Source of the DNA: Cellulosimicrobium terreum
GTDB taxonomy: Bacteria; Actinomycetota; Actinomycetes; Actinomycetales; Cellulomonadaceae
Assembly (NCBI GenBank): GCA_014803435.1
Contig: JACYFD010000003.1
Coordinates: 572,159-636,158, forward strand
Direction: 5' to 3'
DNA: 64,000 nt
Below are positions 10,301 to 18,796 of this stretch, one piece after another. The number at the start of each line of letters is the position of its first letter. The stretch's first letter is position 1. Under the pieces are notes generated by a model. It was not told the DNA's origin, made no database searches, and saw only the letters and a program-made list of their open reading frames with translations. The position numbers and the translations under genes are program-made.

Positions 10301-13300
10301 CCCAGTCCCCGGCCTCGTCACGACCGCGCAGGAAGCCCGTGGTCGGGTCGAACAGCGTCGAGTAGTTCAGCGCGCGGTTCAGGTAGTACTCGTAGTTGTC
10401 CGCGTACTCCTGGTGACGCGGGTCGTCCTCGCCGCTGGTGTCGAGCAGCTTCTTCGACATCGTCGCGATGCCGTAGTCGTTCAGGTAGTCCTCGAGCGAC
10501 CAGGACGCGCTCTCGTGCGTCGACGTCGGGGTGTAGCCGAGGAACGTCGCGGGGTCCAGGCCCTTGCGTCCCACGTTCGCGTTCGGCGGCACCGTCGAGG
10601 CGTTCTTGAGCGCGGCGTCGTAGGCGCCCTGCACGTCGATGCCGGGGACGTCCTTGAGATAGGCGTCGGCGAACGCGACGTCGGAGCTCGTGCCCGTCAT
10701 CGAGTCCGCGTAGCCCGGTGCGGACCAGCGCGACACCCAGCCGCCGTCCTCGTACTGCTGGACGAACCCGTTCGCCATCTCGCCGGCCTCGGTCGGGTAC
10801 AGCAGCGAGTACGCGGGCCAGGCCGTGCGGTACGTGTCCCAGAAGCCGTTGTTGACGAACACCTTGCCGTCCTCGACGCGGGCACCCGTCTCGGTGGCCG
10901 TCGTCCCCTCAGGAGCGGGGTCGTCCGACGCCGACGACTGCACGACGTGCCGGTACTCGGGGTCGTTCGCCGTGCCCGTGTTCTCGTAGCCCGAGTTCGG
11001 GTAGAGGTTCAGCCGGTACAGGTTCGAGTAGAGCGAGACGAGCGTGTCGTGGTTCGCACCCTCGACCTCGATCACGCCGAGGGCGTCGTCCCACAGCTCC
11101 TGCGCACGGTCCTTCACCGAGTCGAACGTGTCGTCCGCGGCGATCTCGAGGTCGAGGTTGCGCTCCGCCTGCTCCACGCTCATGAGCGACGTGGCCAGGC
11201 GCAGCGTCACGACCTTGTCCTCGGACGTGTCGAACTTCAGGAAGCCGGTGACGCCGTCCCCGCCGCCGCCCGTGAGGCTGCCGCTGCCGGTGACCGGCTG
11301 GTCGACCGTGCCGTAGACGAACATGCGCGTCATGCCCGCCGAGCTCCCCGGCGTGCTGACGTCGGTGTAGCCCGAGACCACACCCGTCTCCGCGTCGAGG
11401 CTCAGCCCACCGGCGTCGTTCACGTTGTCGAAGATCAGGTTGGACTCGTCGCCCGTGAACGTGAACCGGAACATCGCCGCGTGGTCGGTCGGCGCGATCT
11501 CGGTCTGCATCCCGTTGTCGAACGTCACGCCGTAGTAGTGCGCGCGCGCCACCTCGGCGTCGTGGTCGAACGTCAGCGCGCGACGCGACCGGTTCGCGTC
11601 CGGGGTCCCGGTCGCCGCGGACGGCATGACCTGGAACGTCTGGCGGTCGCCCATCCAGGGGCTGGGCTCGTGGCTGAGGGAGAACGCCTGGATCGACGTC
11701 CGGTTCGCCTCGTCGTTGCCCTTCTGGTACTGGTACAGCCAGCGGTTGGTGCCGGCGTCGGTCACCGGGGTCCAGAAGTTGAACCCGTGCGGCACCGCGG
11801 CCGCGGGGATGTTGTTCCCGCGCGAGAAGTCGCCGCTGGAGTTGGTGCCGCGCGTGGTGACGACGTAGTCCGAGGGGTGCTCGGCCGTCGGCTGCTCGGG
11901 CTCACCGGTCACGGTGACGTCGTCGATCCAGCCGCTGAAGTCGCCCGGCCCGGCGGGGTTGTCGTAACCGACCAGGACGCGGTCGATCGTCTTGCCCTCC
12001 GCGACGTCGCCGATGTGCGAGGCCACCGAGTTCCACTGGTTGGTGAAGAGCGTCTTCGCCTCGCCCTGGCCCTGCGGGCTCACGACGGCGCCGTGCTCGT
12101 CGACCGCGGCCAGGTCGCTCAGGTACGTGCCGTCCGTGAACGCGAGGTCGACGGCGGCGAAGGTGCTCGCGTACGCGAGGTCGTTCTCCGACGCCTCGGG
12201 GAAGATCATGTACGACAGCTCGGTGTCCGCGCCGACGGGGACGTCGACGTCGAGCACCTTGGCGTACGCGAACCCGCGGCCGTCGGTCGTCTGGCTCCCC
12301 GCGTAGTGCAGGGCTCCCACGCCGGTCCAGCCGACCTGCGACGGCGCGTTGTACGCCGCGCTCGGGCCCTTCCCGACCTCGGCGGTCATGTTCGTCTCGG
12401 CGAGCGGCTCGGTCGCGAGCTGCAGCTCGGCGAGCTGTGTGCCGTCGCTCCCGCTGTTGGAGGTGATGTCGAGGCGGTAGAACCGGTACTCGCCGGGCGT
12501 CGCGACGGTGTAGCCGCGGGTCTGGAACCGCTCCGAGAAGGTCTGGTTGCCGCGCGAGTCGAGCGTGGTCCAGGTCGTGCCGTCGGCCGACCCCTGGAGC
12601 TTCCACGCACGCGGGTCGCGACCGGGCGAGTCGTTGGCGGACGACAGCGCGTACGCCTTCGCGGTGGTCGGCTCGTCGAGCTCGTACGTGATCTGCGCGG
12701 TCCGTGCGCCGGCCAGCCACTTGGTGGTGACGTCGCCGTCGGCGAGCTTGTCCCCGGTCTCGCCGGGCGCGTTCTCCTTGCTCGCGGTGACCTTCGAGAC
12801 CCGTTCGGTCACGTCGCCCGGGAGGTCGACGGTGCCCGGCACGAGCCGGCGGACCGACGTGCCCGAGATCGTGACGTCCACGGCCGCGGCGTCGTGCGTG
12901 CGGATCTGGAACTGGGGCGTCCCGCCACCGGACGCGGGCCGCGCGAGGTCGACCGTGACGGTCCGCGGCTCGTCGGAGAGGGTCACGTACGTGCCACCGA
13001 CGTCGGAGCCGCCGCTGTAGACGTTGAGGAAGACCTTGCCCGTGCCGGTGAGGGTCGCCTGCGCGCGCATCGTGACGCCGCGCTCGAGAGACGGGATCGG
13101 CACCTGCACCCAGGTCTCGCCCTTGGCTGCCATCGCCCAGTGCTGGGCGGGTTCGCCTGCGGCGGTCGTCGCGTCCTCGAGCGTGCCGTCGACCTTGCCG
13201 ACACCGTTCTGGAACGGGCCCTCCCAGGCGAGCTCGTCGGTCGCGGCGCCCAGCGCGTCGTCACCGGTGGTCGTGCTCGGGCTGCGCTCGAGCACGGAGG

Positions 13301-13550
13301 TGCCGACGACGCCGTCGACCCGGGGGCCTCCGGCGGTCTCCTCGGGCGTGCTGGTCCAGTCGAGCGGCCCGTCGGCGGACTCGAACGACGTCGAGAGGTC
13401 GCCCGGGTCGGCGGCGGGTGCGGCGTGGGCGGCGACCGAACCCGTCACGAGCGTCGTCCCGCTGAGCAGCAGGCTCAGCGCGACGGTCGCGGCGACGCCT
13501 CGGCCCGCTGTCGGGCGGGGCAGGGGTGGGGGCGTTCCATGAAGCGACAT
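7347..13550 (-). CDS. Secreted multidomain alpha-mannan-degrading enzyme: GH92 + GH76 with two F5/8C (CBM32-like) domains
   Basis: A 2067-residue exported enzyme predicted to cut both the alpha-1,6 backbone and the alpha-linked branches of mannan. Layout: signal peptide (cleavage near residue 43, AHA-AP); N-terminal beta domain (about 50-245); F5/8C domain 1 (about 250-390); GH92-linked beta region (about 390-555); GH92 alpha-mannosidase (about 555-1310; RGNNIPAAAVPHGFNFW, SHEPSPWMGDR, GFWDTYRTAWP and YPGDEDNGEMSAWW match GH92 signatures); F5/8C domain 2 (about 1330-1462); helical linker (about 1463-1635); GH76 endo-alpha-1,6-mannanase (about 1635-1975; double-Asp motif IDDSAWWGLAW near 1713); and a C-terminal two-cysteine module (Cys1986 to Cys2067). 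That module recurs in the secreted TIM-barrel protein at 21.2-22.9 kb. AAGGA precedes the ATG start. No cell-wall anchor motif is seen. Confidence 0.92.
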   Translation of the reverse strand: MSLHGTPPPLPRPTAGRGVAATVALSLLLSGTTLVTGSVAAHAAPAADPGDLSTSFESADGPLDWTSTPEETAGGPRVDGVVGTSVLERSPSTTTGDDALGAATDELAWEGPFQNGVGKVDGTLEDATTAAGEPAQHWAMAAKGETWVQVPIPSLERGVTMRAQATLTGTGKVFLNVYSGGSDVGGTYVTLSDEPRTVTVDLARPASGGGTPQFQIRTHDAAAVDVTISGTSVRRLVPGTVDLPGDVTERVSKVTASKENAPGETGDKLADGDVTTKWLAGARTAQITYELDEPTTAKAYALSSANDSPGRDPRAWKLQGSADGTTWTTLDSRGNQTFSERFQTRGYTVATPGEYRFYRLDITSNSGSDGTQLAELQLATEPLAETNMTAEVGKGPSAAYNAPSQVGWTGVGALHYAGSQTTDGRGFAYAKVLDVDVPVGADTELSYMIFPEASENDLAYASTFAAVDLAFTDGTYLSDLAAVDEHGAVVSPQGQGEAKTLFTNQWNSVASHIGDVAEGKTIDRVLVGYDNPAGPGDFSGWIDDVTVTGEPEQPTAEHPSDYVVTTRGTNSSGDFSRGNNIPAAAVPHGFNFWTPVTDAGTNRWLYQYQKGNDEANRTSIQAFSLSHEPSPWMGDRQTFQVMPSAATGTPDANRSRRALTFDHDAEVARAHYYGVTFDNGMQTEIAPTDHAAMFRFTFTGDESNLIFDNVNDAGGLSLDAETGVVSGYTDVSTPGSSAGMTRMFVYGTVDQPVTGSGSLTGGGGDGVTGFLKFDTSEDKVVTLRLATSLMSVEQAERNLDLEIAADDTFDSVKDRAQELWDDALGVIEVEGANHDTLVSLYSNLYRLNLYPNSGYENTGTANDPEYRHVVQSSASDDPAPEGTTATETGARVEDGKVFVNNGFWDTYRTAWPAYSLLYPTEAGEMANGFVQQYEDGGWVSRWSAPGYADSMTGTSSDVAFADAYLKDVPGIDVQGAYDAALKNASTVPPNANVGRKGLDPATFLGYTPTSTHESASWSLEDYLNDYGIATMSKKLLDTSGEDDPRHQEYADNYEYYLNRALNYSTLFDPTTGFLRGRDEAGDWDQKAADFDPEVWGNEFTETDGWNFAFHAVQDGQGLANLYGGTDALGAKLDEFFATPETASKPGSYGGAIHEMREAKAVRQGQWGLSNQVSHHIPYMYAFAGEPAKTAETVRTAMARSFTGNDIGLGYPGDEDNGEMSAWWLFSSLGFYPLQMGSPSYVIGSPLFTQATVHLENGRDLTIDAPKNSAENIYVQGVTVNGVEQSATYLTHDQLADGGTIVFDMGPTPSDWGTGADDAPPSITQGDDLPDPLADATGSGTATVDREGTDAEALFDDTSSADVVVGSDAVTYELAGTTARGAMYTLTSAAEAGADPTAWTVEGSTDGETWTTLDERTDETFANRRETRAFSIADPQVHRFYRLHVTGSTGGAATLSEIEILSHTPDVAELADAITQALEADRIPAETADRLGAVVDAAQDAQDAHDAAGVVTQLRALRAAVDTTPTAQLDDATRAELDRLLSQWLTASTGLDEIRAQVGALQRSGDVDDATATDLVDLVDTAQEQVDGAHAAEVADALASLRSTLADAPTSQVSDHAREVLLPLVDALVENPPAVQRATSAVRTLMDDYDAEKAWWPSSWWNSAVATNTVIDYMERTGDLSYLEQVDRTFERNKAPFPAGEMSGDELLGNFTSRAIDDSAWWGLAWVSAYDLTGDQKYLDMAVTIGDFVDGYWDESTCGGGVWWDAERTYKNAVTNGLYVRLAAELHNRIDGDTAWLDRAQTGWDWLGASGMINGDGLVNDGLTGDCRNNGGTVWSYNQGLAIGAGLELHRATGDAEPLETAEHLADAALASDELVSDGVLTESCDALDTTCDDNGKQFKGVFMRYLMDLNDTTGAEEYQEFVDRQASTIWAQDRTSGDRLGVRWAGGESAQHPNAFDWRTQASALSALLAATPQAPQVGVDVQARCLVGKAYVAVRATNLGTGPLDIAVTTPFGEKSFAAVAGGKNGYQSFSVRSTDVEAGSVTVTAVPSGGGQRVTQEVAYPAATC

Positions 13551-13592
13551 CGATGTCCTTCGAGCAGGGCGGGCATCGGTGCCCGCAGATGA

Positions 13593-13609
13593 CAGCGCTA
13601 GCAGCGCTG
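13593..13609. promoter_or_regulatory. Candidate operator of the mannan-enzyme gene
   Basis: Inverted repeat CAGCGCT-AGC-AGCGCTG (7-3-7), flanked by GA and AC that extend the symmetry imperfectly. It directly abuts the -10 of the predicted promoter and covers the expected start point, the classic place for a repressor. CG-centred palindromes of this type are typical of LacI-family sugar repressors in actinobacteria (family knowledge; the link is inference). Confidence 0.55.
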
Positions 13610-13638
13610 ACTGTGCCAGAGACCGTTGCCAGGGTCAA
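13610..13638 (-). promoter_or_regulatory. Promoter of the mannan-enzyme gene
   Basis: On the minus strand TTGACC (13638-13633) and CACAGT (13615-13610) are separated by exactly 17 bases. Transcription would start near 13603, inside the adjoining palindrome, giving a leader of about 50 bases. Confidence 0.6.
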
Positions 13639-13717
13639 CCCCCGATGTGGTGTGCCTGCGGCGTGTCAGGACGGTCGCGAGGAGGCGCGAGCGTGCACGA
13701 CGAGGTGACCTGCGCGG

Positions 13718-13790
13718 AGCCGCCTGTCGGGTTCGAACCGACGACCTTTCGCTTACAAGGCGAGTGCTCTACCAGCTGAGCTAAGGCGGC
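13718..13790 (-). tRNA. tRNA-Thr (anticodon TGT)
   Basis: A full cloverleaf reads on the minus strand: acceptor GCCGCCT pairing with AGGCGGC, D arm GCTC/GAGC, anticodon loop CTTGTAA, T arm with GGTTCGAACC, discriminator U. No CCA is encoded. The top pair of the anticodon stem is a C-A mismatch; the other four pairs are good. A hairpin terminator of the upstream gene lies just before it, and the mannan-enzyme promoter follows about 80 bases after its 3' end. Confidence 0.95.
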
Positions 13791-13795
13791 AGTGC

Positions 13796-13842
13796 CCGGA
13801 GGCCGGACGAGCGAACAGACTACCCGCTCGCCCGGCCTCCGG
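13796..13842. terminator. Terminator of the DsbA-like gene
   Basis: Stem CCGGAGGCCGG (13796-13806) pairs with 13832-13842, and CGAGCG (13808-13813) pairs with 13825-13830, separated by one mismatch and an 11-base loop. It lies between the stop of the DsbA-like gene and tRNA-Thr and insulates the tRNA. Confidence 0.8.
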
Positions 13843-13879
13843 TGGTGCGCTCCCGGACCAGGTCCGGGTCGCGCGACGA

Positions 13880-14800
13880 TCACTCGTCGGTCGTGTCCGC
13901 GCCCTCGTCCGTCGCGCCCTCGTCCGTGGCACCGTCCGCCGCGCCGCCCGCGGCGGCCGCGACGGCCTGCGGGAGGGCGCTCGGGTCGGACCAGGAGCCG
14001 TCCCACCGCACGCCGTCGATCGTGATCGTCGGCGTGCCGAAGCCGCCCGACTGCGGGTTCATCAGGGCCTCGTCCGCCGTGACCATGGTCGTCGCGGTCG
14101 CGGCCCAGTCGCCGAACTCCTCGACGGCCGTCCCGTCCGCGATGTCGGCGGCGACGTCAGCGGGAACGCCGGCCTGCTCGGCGAGGTCCGCGATCTGCTC
14201 GTCCGTCAGCGTCCCGCTGTTCTCCTCGGGCTGGTTCGCGAACAGGATCGCGTTGAAGTCGTTCATCGCCTCCGGCGCCTGGTCGGCGACGTAGCCGGCG
14301 ATGGCGGCGGAGCGCGTCGAGTACTGCTGCGAGCCGGCGGCACGGTCGAGGATCGCGACCGGGTGCAGCACGACGGTGACGTCACCGGACTCGCGCAGCT
14401 GGTCGACGGTGTCCCCGTTCGTCTCCTCGAACTGCCCGCAGATGGGGCACATGTAGTCGACATAGATGCCGACCTCGACGGCGTCGGGGCCGTTGTCGGT
14501 CCCCGCGACGCCCTCGGCACCCATCGGGATGCCGCCCTGGTCGTTCGCGGTCGACGGGTTCGCGACGTCGTCCAGGTTGCCGGCGGCGACGGCGTCGACC
14601 GTCTTGTTGCGGTCGTTCATCGCGGGGATCCACACGGCGAGGAAGACGCCGATCAGGACCAGGAGCCCGGCGACGAGCGCGCCGATCGTGATGAGTCGGT
14701 TGCGGCGGTCGCGCTTCGCCTGCGCCTCGCGCAGCGCGAGCGCCTCCGCGCGGGCCGCGTCGCGGCGCTGGGCCTTGGTCTGGGGTTCGTTGCTGGGCAT
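13880..14800 (-). CDS. Membrane-anchored DsbA-like thioredoxin-domain protein
   Basis: A 306-residue extracytoplasmic thiol-disulfide oxidoreductase of the Thioredoxin_4/DsbA group. A charged helical N-terminus (1-34) is followed by one membrane anchor (about 36-58), then the thioredoxin fold with the active site CPIC (Cys118, Cys121) and the cis-proline segment GTPTI. The C-terminus ends in an acidic Ala/Gly/Thr/Asp repeat (ATDEGATDEGAD). Likely role is oxidative folding of exported proteins, which would suit the cysteine-bearing secreted enzymes nearby (inference). AAGGA precedes the ATG. A terminator follows at 13796-13842. Confidence 0.9.
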   Translation of the reverse strand: MPSNEPQTKAQRRDAARAEALALREAQAKRDRRNRLITIGALVAGLLVLIGVFLAVWIPAMNDRNKTVDAVAAGNLDDVANPSTANDQGGIPMGAEGVAGTDNGPDAVEVGIYVDYMCPICGQFEETNGDTVDQLRESGDVTVVLHPVAILDRAAGSQQYSTRSAAIAGYVADQAPEAMNDFNAILFANQPEENSGTLTDEQIADLAEQAGVPADVAADIADGTAVEEFGDWAATATTMVTADEALMNPQSGGFGTPTITIDGVRWDGSWSDPSALPQAVAAAAGGAADGATDEGATDEGADTTDE

Positions 14801-14884
14801 GATCGTCCTTCGGGTGCACGGTTGCTGACGGGTGTGCTGACAGGTGGGCGCGGCCCGCCGGGCGCGCGCCCGCAGGCGCTCGCG

Positions 14885-15478
14885 TCAGGCGGTGACGAGG
14901 CGGGGAGGTCCGCGCAGGCTCCGCACCACGACGTCGGCGACGTGGTGCAGGGCGGGCGGGACGGCGTCGGGCACGGGTCGCACGACGCGGCGCACGGCAC
15001 CCACCACCCGACCGGCGACGGCGGCGCGTCGCACCGCGCGCACCACCCGGGACCCGACCTCGCGTGCGCGCCCCAGCGCTCGCCGGGCGGACGCGGTCAT
15101 GCCCCACGCGAGGAGCGCGACCGCCCCGTGCGCGAGGAGGACGGGAAGCGCGAGGACACCGAGGACGGTGACCATCGCCGCGGGGTCTCCCCCGAGCGCG
15201 ACGCCGGACGGGCAGTCGGGTGCCGCGTGGACGAGCGCGAGGTGCATCCCCGCGGCCCCCCACACGCCCGACGCCTCGACGCACTGGTGCACGACGGCGA
15301 AGCCGCGGTCGGCGAGGACGGTGGCGGCACCTGAGACGAGGGCGAGCACGAGGGCGAGGGGGGCGAGCAGTCGTCCTGCCTGCGCTGCCGACCCTGAGTG
15401 CCCGGTGGGCACGACGAAGGCGCGAGCGAGCGCGCTCGTCGTCCGCGTCAGGGCACGCGGCACCGTCGTCCGGGGCAC
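14885..15478 (-). CDS. Hypothetical membrane protein
   Basis: A 197-residue protein that I do not recognise. Two hydrophobic segments are clear (LAPLALVLALVSGAATVLA, about 39-57; MVTVLGVLALPVLLAHGAVALLAWG, about 101-125), with two cysteines between them (HQCVEASG and APDCPSG) that would lie outside the cell and could pair. The C-terminal 70 residues are rich in Arg and Val. It lies 84 bases upstream of the DsbA-like gene on the same strand, so a redox partner role is possible but unproven. The start is GTG 15476-15478. Confidence 0.6.
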   Translation of the reverse strand: MPRTTVPRALTRTTSALARAFVVPTGHSGSAAQAGRLLAPLALVLALVSGAATVLADRGFAVVHQCVEASGVWGAAGMHLALVHAAPDCPSGVALGGDPAAMVTVLGVLALPVLLAHGAVALLAWGMTASARRALGRAREVGSRVVRAVRRAAVAGRVVGAVRRVVRPVPDAVPPALHHVADVVVRSLRGPPRLVTA

Positions 15479-15567
15479 GGCGTCAGCCTACACAGCGCGA
15501 CCCGGCCCAACCTGGACGGGACCTGGGAACGAGGCGCCCTGGCCCGCGCCGGGCGGCGACGGGCCCG

Positions 15568-17244
15568 TCAGCGGAGCGACGGCGGGCCGGGGAAGGGCCA
15601 CCACTCGGTCACCGGCCCGGACAGGAGGACCACGACGCACACCGCGGTGAGCACCAGGCCGAGGAGCACGAGGACGACCCTCCCCGTCCGGGCGGGCGCG
15701 AGCCGGGCGAGCGCCGTCCGCGTGCCGTACCGGGTGAGGTGCGTGAGCGGCCCGGACCAGACGAGGGCGAGCGCGGCCAGGCTGGCGAGACCGAGCAGCA
15801 CGGTCCGGACGACGGGTGCGTTGCCACCGTCGGGACCCGCCACGACGACCCAGCGGCCGGCGTCGAGCAGCCACCAGCCCGCGACGACGACGAGCACGGC
15901 CGCGCACGCGGCCACGAGCAGCGAGGGCAGCGCCCCCACGAGCGCACGGAGGAGGTACCAGGGCGAGGCGACGACCGACCGCACGGTGTCGCGCCCGGAC
16001 ACACCGCGCTTCTCGCGCCGGGCGTGCAGGGACTCGGTGGTGACTCCGACGACCCGTGCCGCGACCACGAGCAGCGCGATCACGCCGAACGCGATCCCGG
16101 GGTAGAGCACGCCCAGGAGGACGAGCGGGAGGCCGAGCGAGAGCAGCACCGCGGTGCGCCGCGCGGGGACGGGCCGGGAGTACCCCGTGTCGAGCTCGTC
16201 CTGCGCCGGGGGCGCGCCGAGCTCGTCGAGGAGGTCGTCGTCCGTCGCGCTGCCGCGTCCGCCGTCGAGCGGGATCGCCACGGTCCGCCCGTCGTTGACC
16301 TGGGTCTGGGACACCGGCAGCGGCGGCGCCACGACCGGCGTGACGACCTGGGTGGGCCCGGTCGGGGGGCCCACCACCATCGTCGGGCTGTCCCCTGTGT
16401 CCGCGGCCCGGCGCAGCGCCGCGACGACGTCCGTGGGGCCGAGCCGCTGGGTCGGGTCTGCGTGCAGCGCGGCGCCGAGAGCCCGCGCCGTCACGGGGCC
16501 GAGGCCGGCGAGGTCCGGGCGCCCCGACCGGGCGCGGGCGAGCACGACGTCGGTGGGGCGCACCCCGAAGGGCGCGCGCCCCGTCGCCGCGAAGGTGAGG
16601 AGCGCGGCCCAGCCCCACCAGTCGGTGTCCGCGCTGGGCGACGCGCCCTCCAGCAGCTCCGGCGCGAGGTATCCGGGGGTCCCCATGACGAGGCCCGTAG
16701 ACGTCACGCGGGCGTCCTCGAGCCCCTGCGCGATGCCGAAGTCGATGAGGACCGGACCGCGGGAGGCGACGAGGACGTTGCTGGGCTTGAGGTCTCGGTG
16801 CACGACGCCGGCCGCGTGCACGGCCTCGAGCGCCGCGGCGAGCTGGTCGGCGAGCTCGCACAGGTCCCACGGGTCGAGCGGTCCGCCGTCGGCGACCTCG
16901 TCCTCGAGGGTCGGCCCGTCGACGAGCTCGGTGACGATGAAGGCGTCCGGCCCGTCGATCTCGAGGTCGAGGATCTGCGCCACGGCCGGGTGGCGCAGCC
17001 GCTGGAGCGCGAGCGCCTCGCGCTGGAGGCGCTGGCGCCCGTGCGCGGTCGCGTCGAGATCGACGTCCGCGCGCAGGAACTTGATCGCGACGAGGTTCCC
17101 GCCGCCGTCGTGCGCGCTGTGGACCGTGCCCATCGCGCCCGAGCCGAGGCACGGCCCGACGAGGTACCCACCGACCTCGGTCCCGGGGACCGGACCCCGA
17201 CGACCGTTGTCGGTGGAGGCGACACGCTGGGTGGGCTCCTCCAT
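15568..17244 (-). CDS. Membrane Ser/Thr protein kinase (Hanks type)
   Basis: A 558-residue kinase. The N-terminal kinase domain (about 25-280) has the P-loop GSGAMG (34-39), Lys55, catalytic HRDLKPSN (149-156), DFG (168-170) and APE (194-196), so it should be active. A Pro/Thr-rich stretch (about 300-370) leads to a C-terminal half with about five hydrophobic segments. No extracellular PASTA domain is present, so it is not a PknB orthologue; the input signal is unknown. Start: ATG 17244 with a TACCGT hexamer six bases before it (leaderless layout); an upstream ATG at 17304 is less likely. Divergent from otsA. Confidence 0.88.
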   Translation of the reverse strand: MEEPTQRVASTDNGRRGPVPGTEVGGYLVGPCLGSGAMGTVHSAHDGGGNLVAIKFLRADVDLDATAHGRQRLQREALALQRLRHPAVAQILDLEIDGPDAFIVTELVDGPTLEDEVADGGPLDPWDLCELADQLAAALEAVHAAGVVHRDLKPSNVLVASRGPVLIDFGIAQGLEDARVTSTGLVMGTPGYLAPELLEGASPSADTDWWGWAALLTFAATGRAPFGVRPTDVVLARARSGRPDLAGLGPVTARALGAALHADPTQRLGPTDVVAALRRAADTGDSPTMVVGPPTGPTQVVTPVVAPPLPVSQTQVNDGRTVAIPLDGGRGSATDDDLLDELGAPPAQDELDTGYSRPVPARRTAVLLSLGLPLVLLGVLYPGIAFGVIALLVVAARVVGVTTESLHARREKRGVSGRDTVRSVVASPWYLLRALVGALPSLLVAACAAVLVVVAGWWLLDAGRWVVVAGPDGGNAPVVRTVLLGLASLAALALVWSGPLTHLTRYGTRTALARLAPARTGRVVLVLLGLVLTAVCVVVLLSGPVTEWWPFPGPPSLR

Positions 17245-17347
17245 GGGGCAACGGTAGCGGCAGGGGCAAGCAACCGCGCGGAGGACTACCCTGAGACCGC
17301 CCACAGACCGCCCAGGGGCGCTTCACCGAACGTCGAGGAGATTTCCA

Positions 17348-18796
17348 TTGGCAGGCAAAGAGGGGTTCGATCTCGTCGTGGTGGCCAACCGGCTGCCGGT
17401 GGACCTGACGGTCACCGACGACGGTGAGATGAGCTGGAGCCGGTCGCCCGGCGGGCTGGTCACGGCCCTCGAACCCGTCATGCAGGCCGCCGACGGCGCG
17501 TGGGTCGGCTGGTCCGGGGCACCCGACCTGGCGAGCGACCCGTTCGACGCCGACGACATGCGCCTGGTCCCCGTGACGCTCAGCGCGGACGAGATCGAGC
17601 GCTACTACGAGGGCTTCTCCAACGACACCCTGTGGCCGCTCTACCACGACGTGATCGCCCCGCCGACCTATCACCGCACGTGGTGGGAGGCATACCGGCG
17701 CGTCAACCAGCGCTTCGCCGACGCCGCCGTCGCGCAGGCAGCGCAGGGCGCGACGGTCTGGGTGCACGACTACCAGCTGCAGCTCGTGCCCCAGATGATC
17801 CGCGAGCAGCGTCCCGACCTGCGCATCGGCTTCTTCAACCACATCCCGTTCCCGCCCCTGGAGCTGTTCCAGCAGCTCCCGTGGCGGCGACAGGTGATCG
17901 ACGGCCTGCTCGGCGCCGACCTCGTGGGCTTCCAGCGGGCAGGCGACGCGTCGAACTTCATCCGCGCGGTCCGGCGCCTGCACGCCTACACGACGCGCGG
18001 CCCCATGATCACCGTGCCCACCGACGGCGGGCACGACCGGCACGTGCGCGCCGCCGCGTTCCCCATCTCGATCGACTCGCGCCGCTTCGACGAGCTCGCG
18101 CGCACCCCCGAGGTGCAGCAGCGGGCGCGCGAGGTCCGCGCCGACCTGGGCGACCCGGACATCATGATGCTCGGCGTCGACCGCCTGGACTACACGAAGG
18201 GCATCCGCCACCGCATCAAGGCCTACGGCGAGCTGCTGCAGGACGGCCGGCTCGACGTCGAGCACGCGACGCTCGTCCAGGTCGCGAGCCCGAGCCGCGA
18301 GAACGTCGACGCCTACCAGGAGCTGCGCGAGCACGTCGAGGGTGCGGTGGGACGCATCAACGGCGAGTACGCCGAGATCGGGCACGCCGCGATCCACTAC
18401 CTGCACCACTCGTACCCGCCCGAGGAGATGGCCGCGCTCTACCTGGCGGCCGACGTCATGCTCGTGACGTCGCTGCGCGACGGCATGAACCTCGTCGCGA
18501 AGGAGTACGTCGCGGCCCGTTCCGACGACCGTGGCGTGCTCGTGCTCTCGGAGTTCACGGGCGCCGCGGACGAGATGGCGTCGGGCGCGCTGCTCGTCAA
18601 CCCGCACGACATCGACGGGATGAAGGACATCATCGTCGCGGCCGCGCACATGGACCCGCGCGAGCAGCGCAAGCGCATGCGCCGGCTGCGCCGTCGCGTG
18701 CTCAACGACGACGTCGCGAAGTGGTCGGAGTCGTTCCTGGGCGTGCTCACCGCCATGCCGTCGCGTGTGCCGCGACACCGGGGAGACCACGCGTGA
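17348..18796 (+). CDS. otsA: Trehalose-6-phosphate synthase (GT20)
   Basis: Joins UDP-glucose (or GDP-glucose) and glucose-6-phosphate to trehalose-6-phosphate. The 482-residue protein has the GT20 landmarks [10 protein letters not shown] near the N-terminus, [21 protein letters not shown] and [11 protein letters not shown]. Start is TTG 17348, nine bases after GAGGAG (17334-17339); a TACCCT -10 (17287-17292) predicts a leader of about 50 bases. The stop overlaps the otsB start by four bases (GTGA), so the two are translationally coupled. Provides an osmoprotectant and carbon store. Confidence 0.97.
   Translation: MAGKEGFDLVVVANRLPVDLTVTDDGEMSWSRSPGGLVTALEPVMQAADGAWVGWSGAPDLASDPFDADDMRLVPVTLSADEIERYYEGFSNDTLWPLYHDVIAPPTYHRTWWEAYRRVNQRFADAAVAQAAQGATVWVHDYQLQLVPQMIREQRPDLRIGFFNHIPFPPLELFQQLPWRRQVIDGLLGADLVGFQRAGDASNFIRAVRRLHAYTTRGPMITVPTDGGHDRHVRAAAFPISIDSRRFDELARTPEVQQRAREVRADLGDPDIMMLGVDRLDYTKGIRHRIKAYGELLQDGRLDVEHATLVQVASPSRENVDAYQELREHVEGAVGRINGEYAEIGHAAIHYLHHSYPPEEMAALYLAADVMLVTSLRDGMNLVAKEYVAARSDDRGVLVLSEFTGAADEMASGALLVNPHDIDGMKDIIVAAAHMDPREQRKRMRRLRRRVLNDDVAKWSESFLGVLTAMPSRVPRHRGDHA

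Noticed and set aside
7695-13592. A 1965-codon open frame on the plus strand opposite the GH92/GH76 gene
   Set aside because: Arg/Val/Leu-rich translation without any family signature; it arises from the third-position GC bias of the real minus-strand gene.
13718-13790. tRNA-Thr 3' end as an attachment site for an island carrying the mannan-enzyme gene
   Set aside because: No integrase and no second copy of the tRNA 3' end were seen near 7.3 kb or elsewhere, and base composition does not change.
15488-18790. A 1100-codon minus-strand open frame spanning the kinase gene and the complement of otsA
   Set aside because: It crosses two genes on opposite strands and its translation is compositionally biased; the kinase and otsA frames carry clear motifs.
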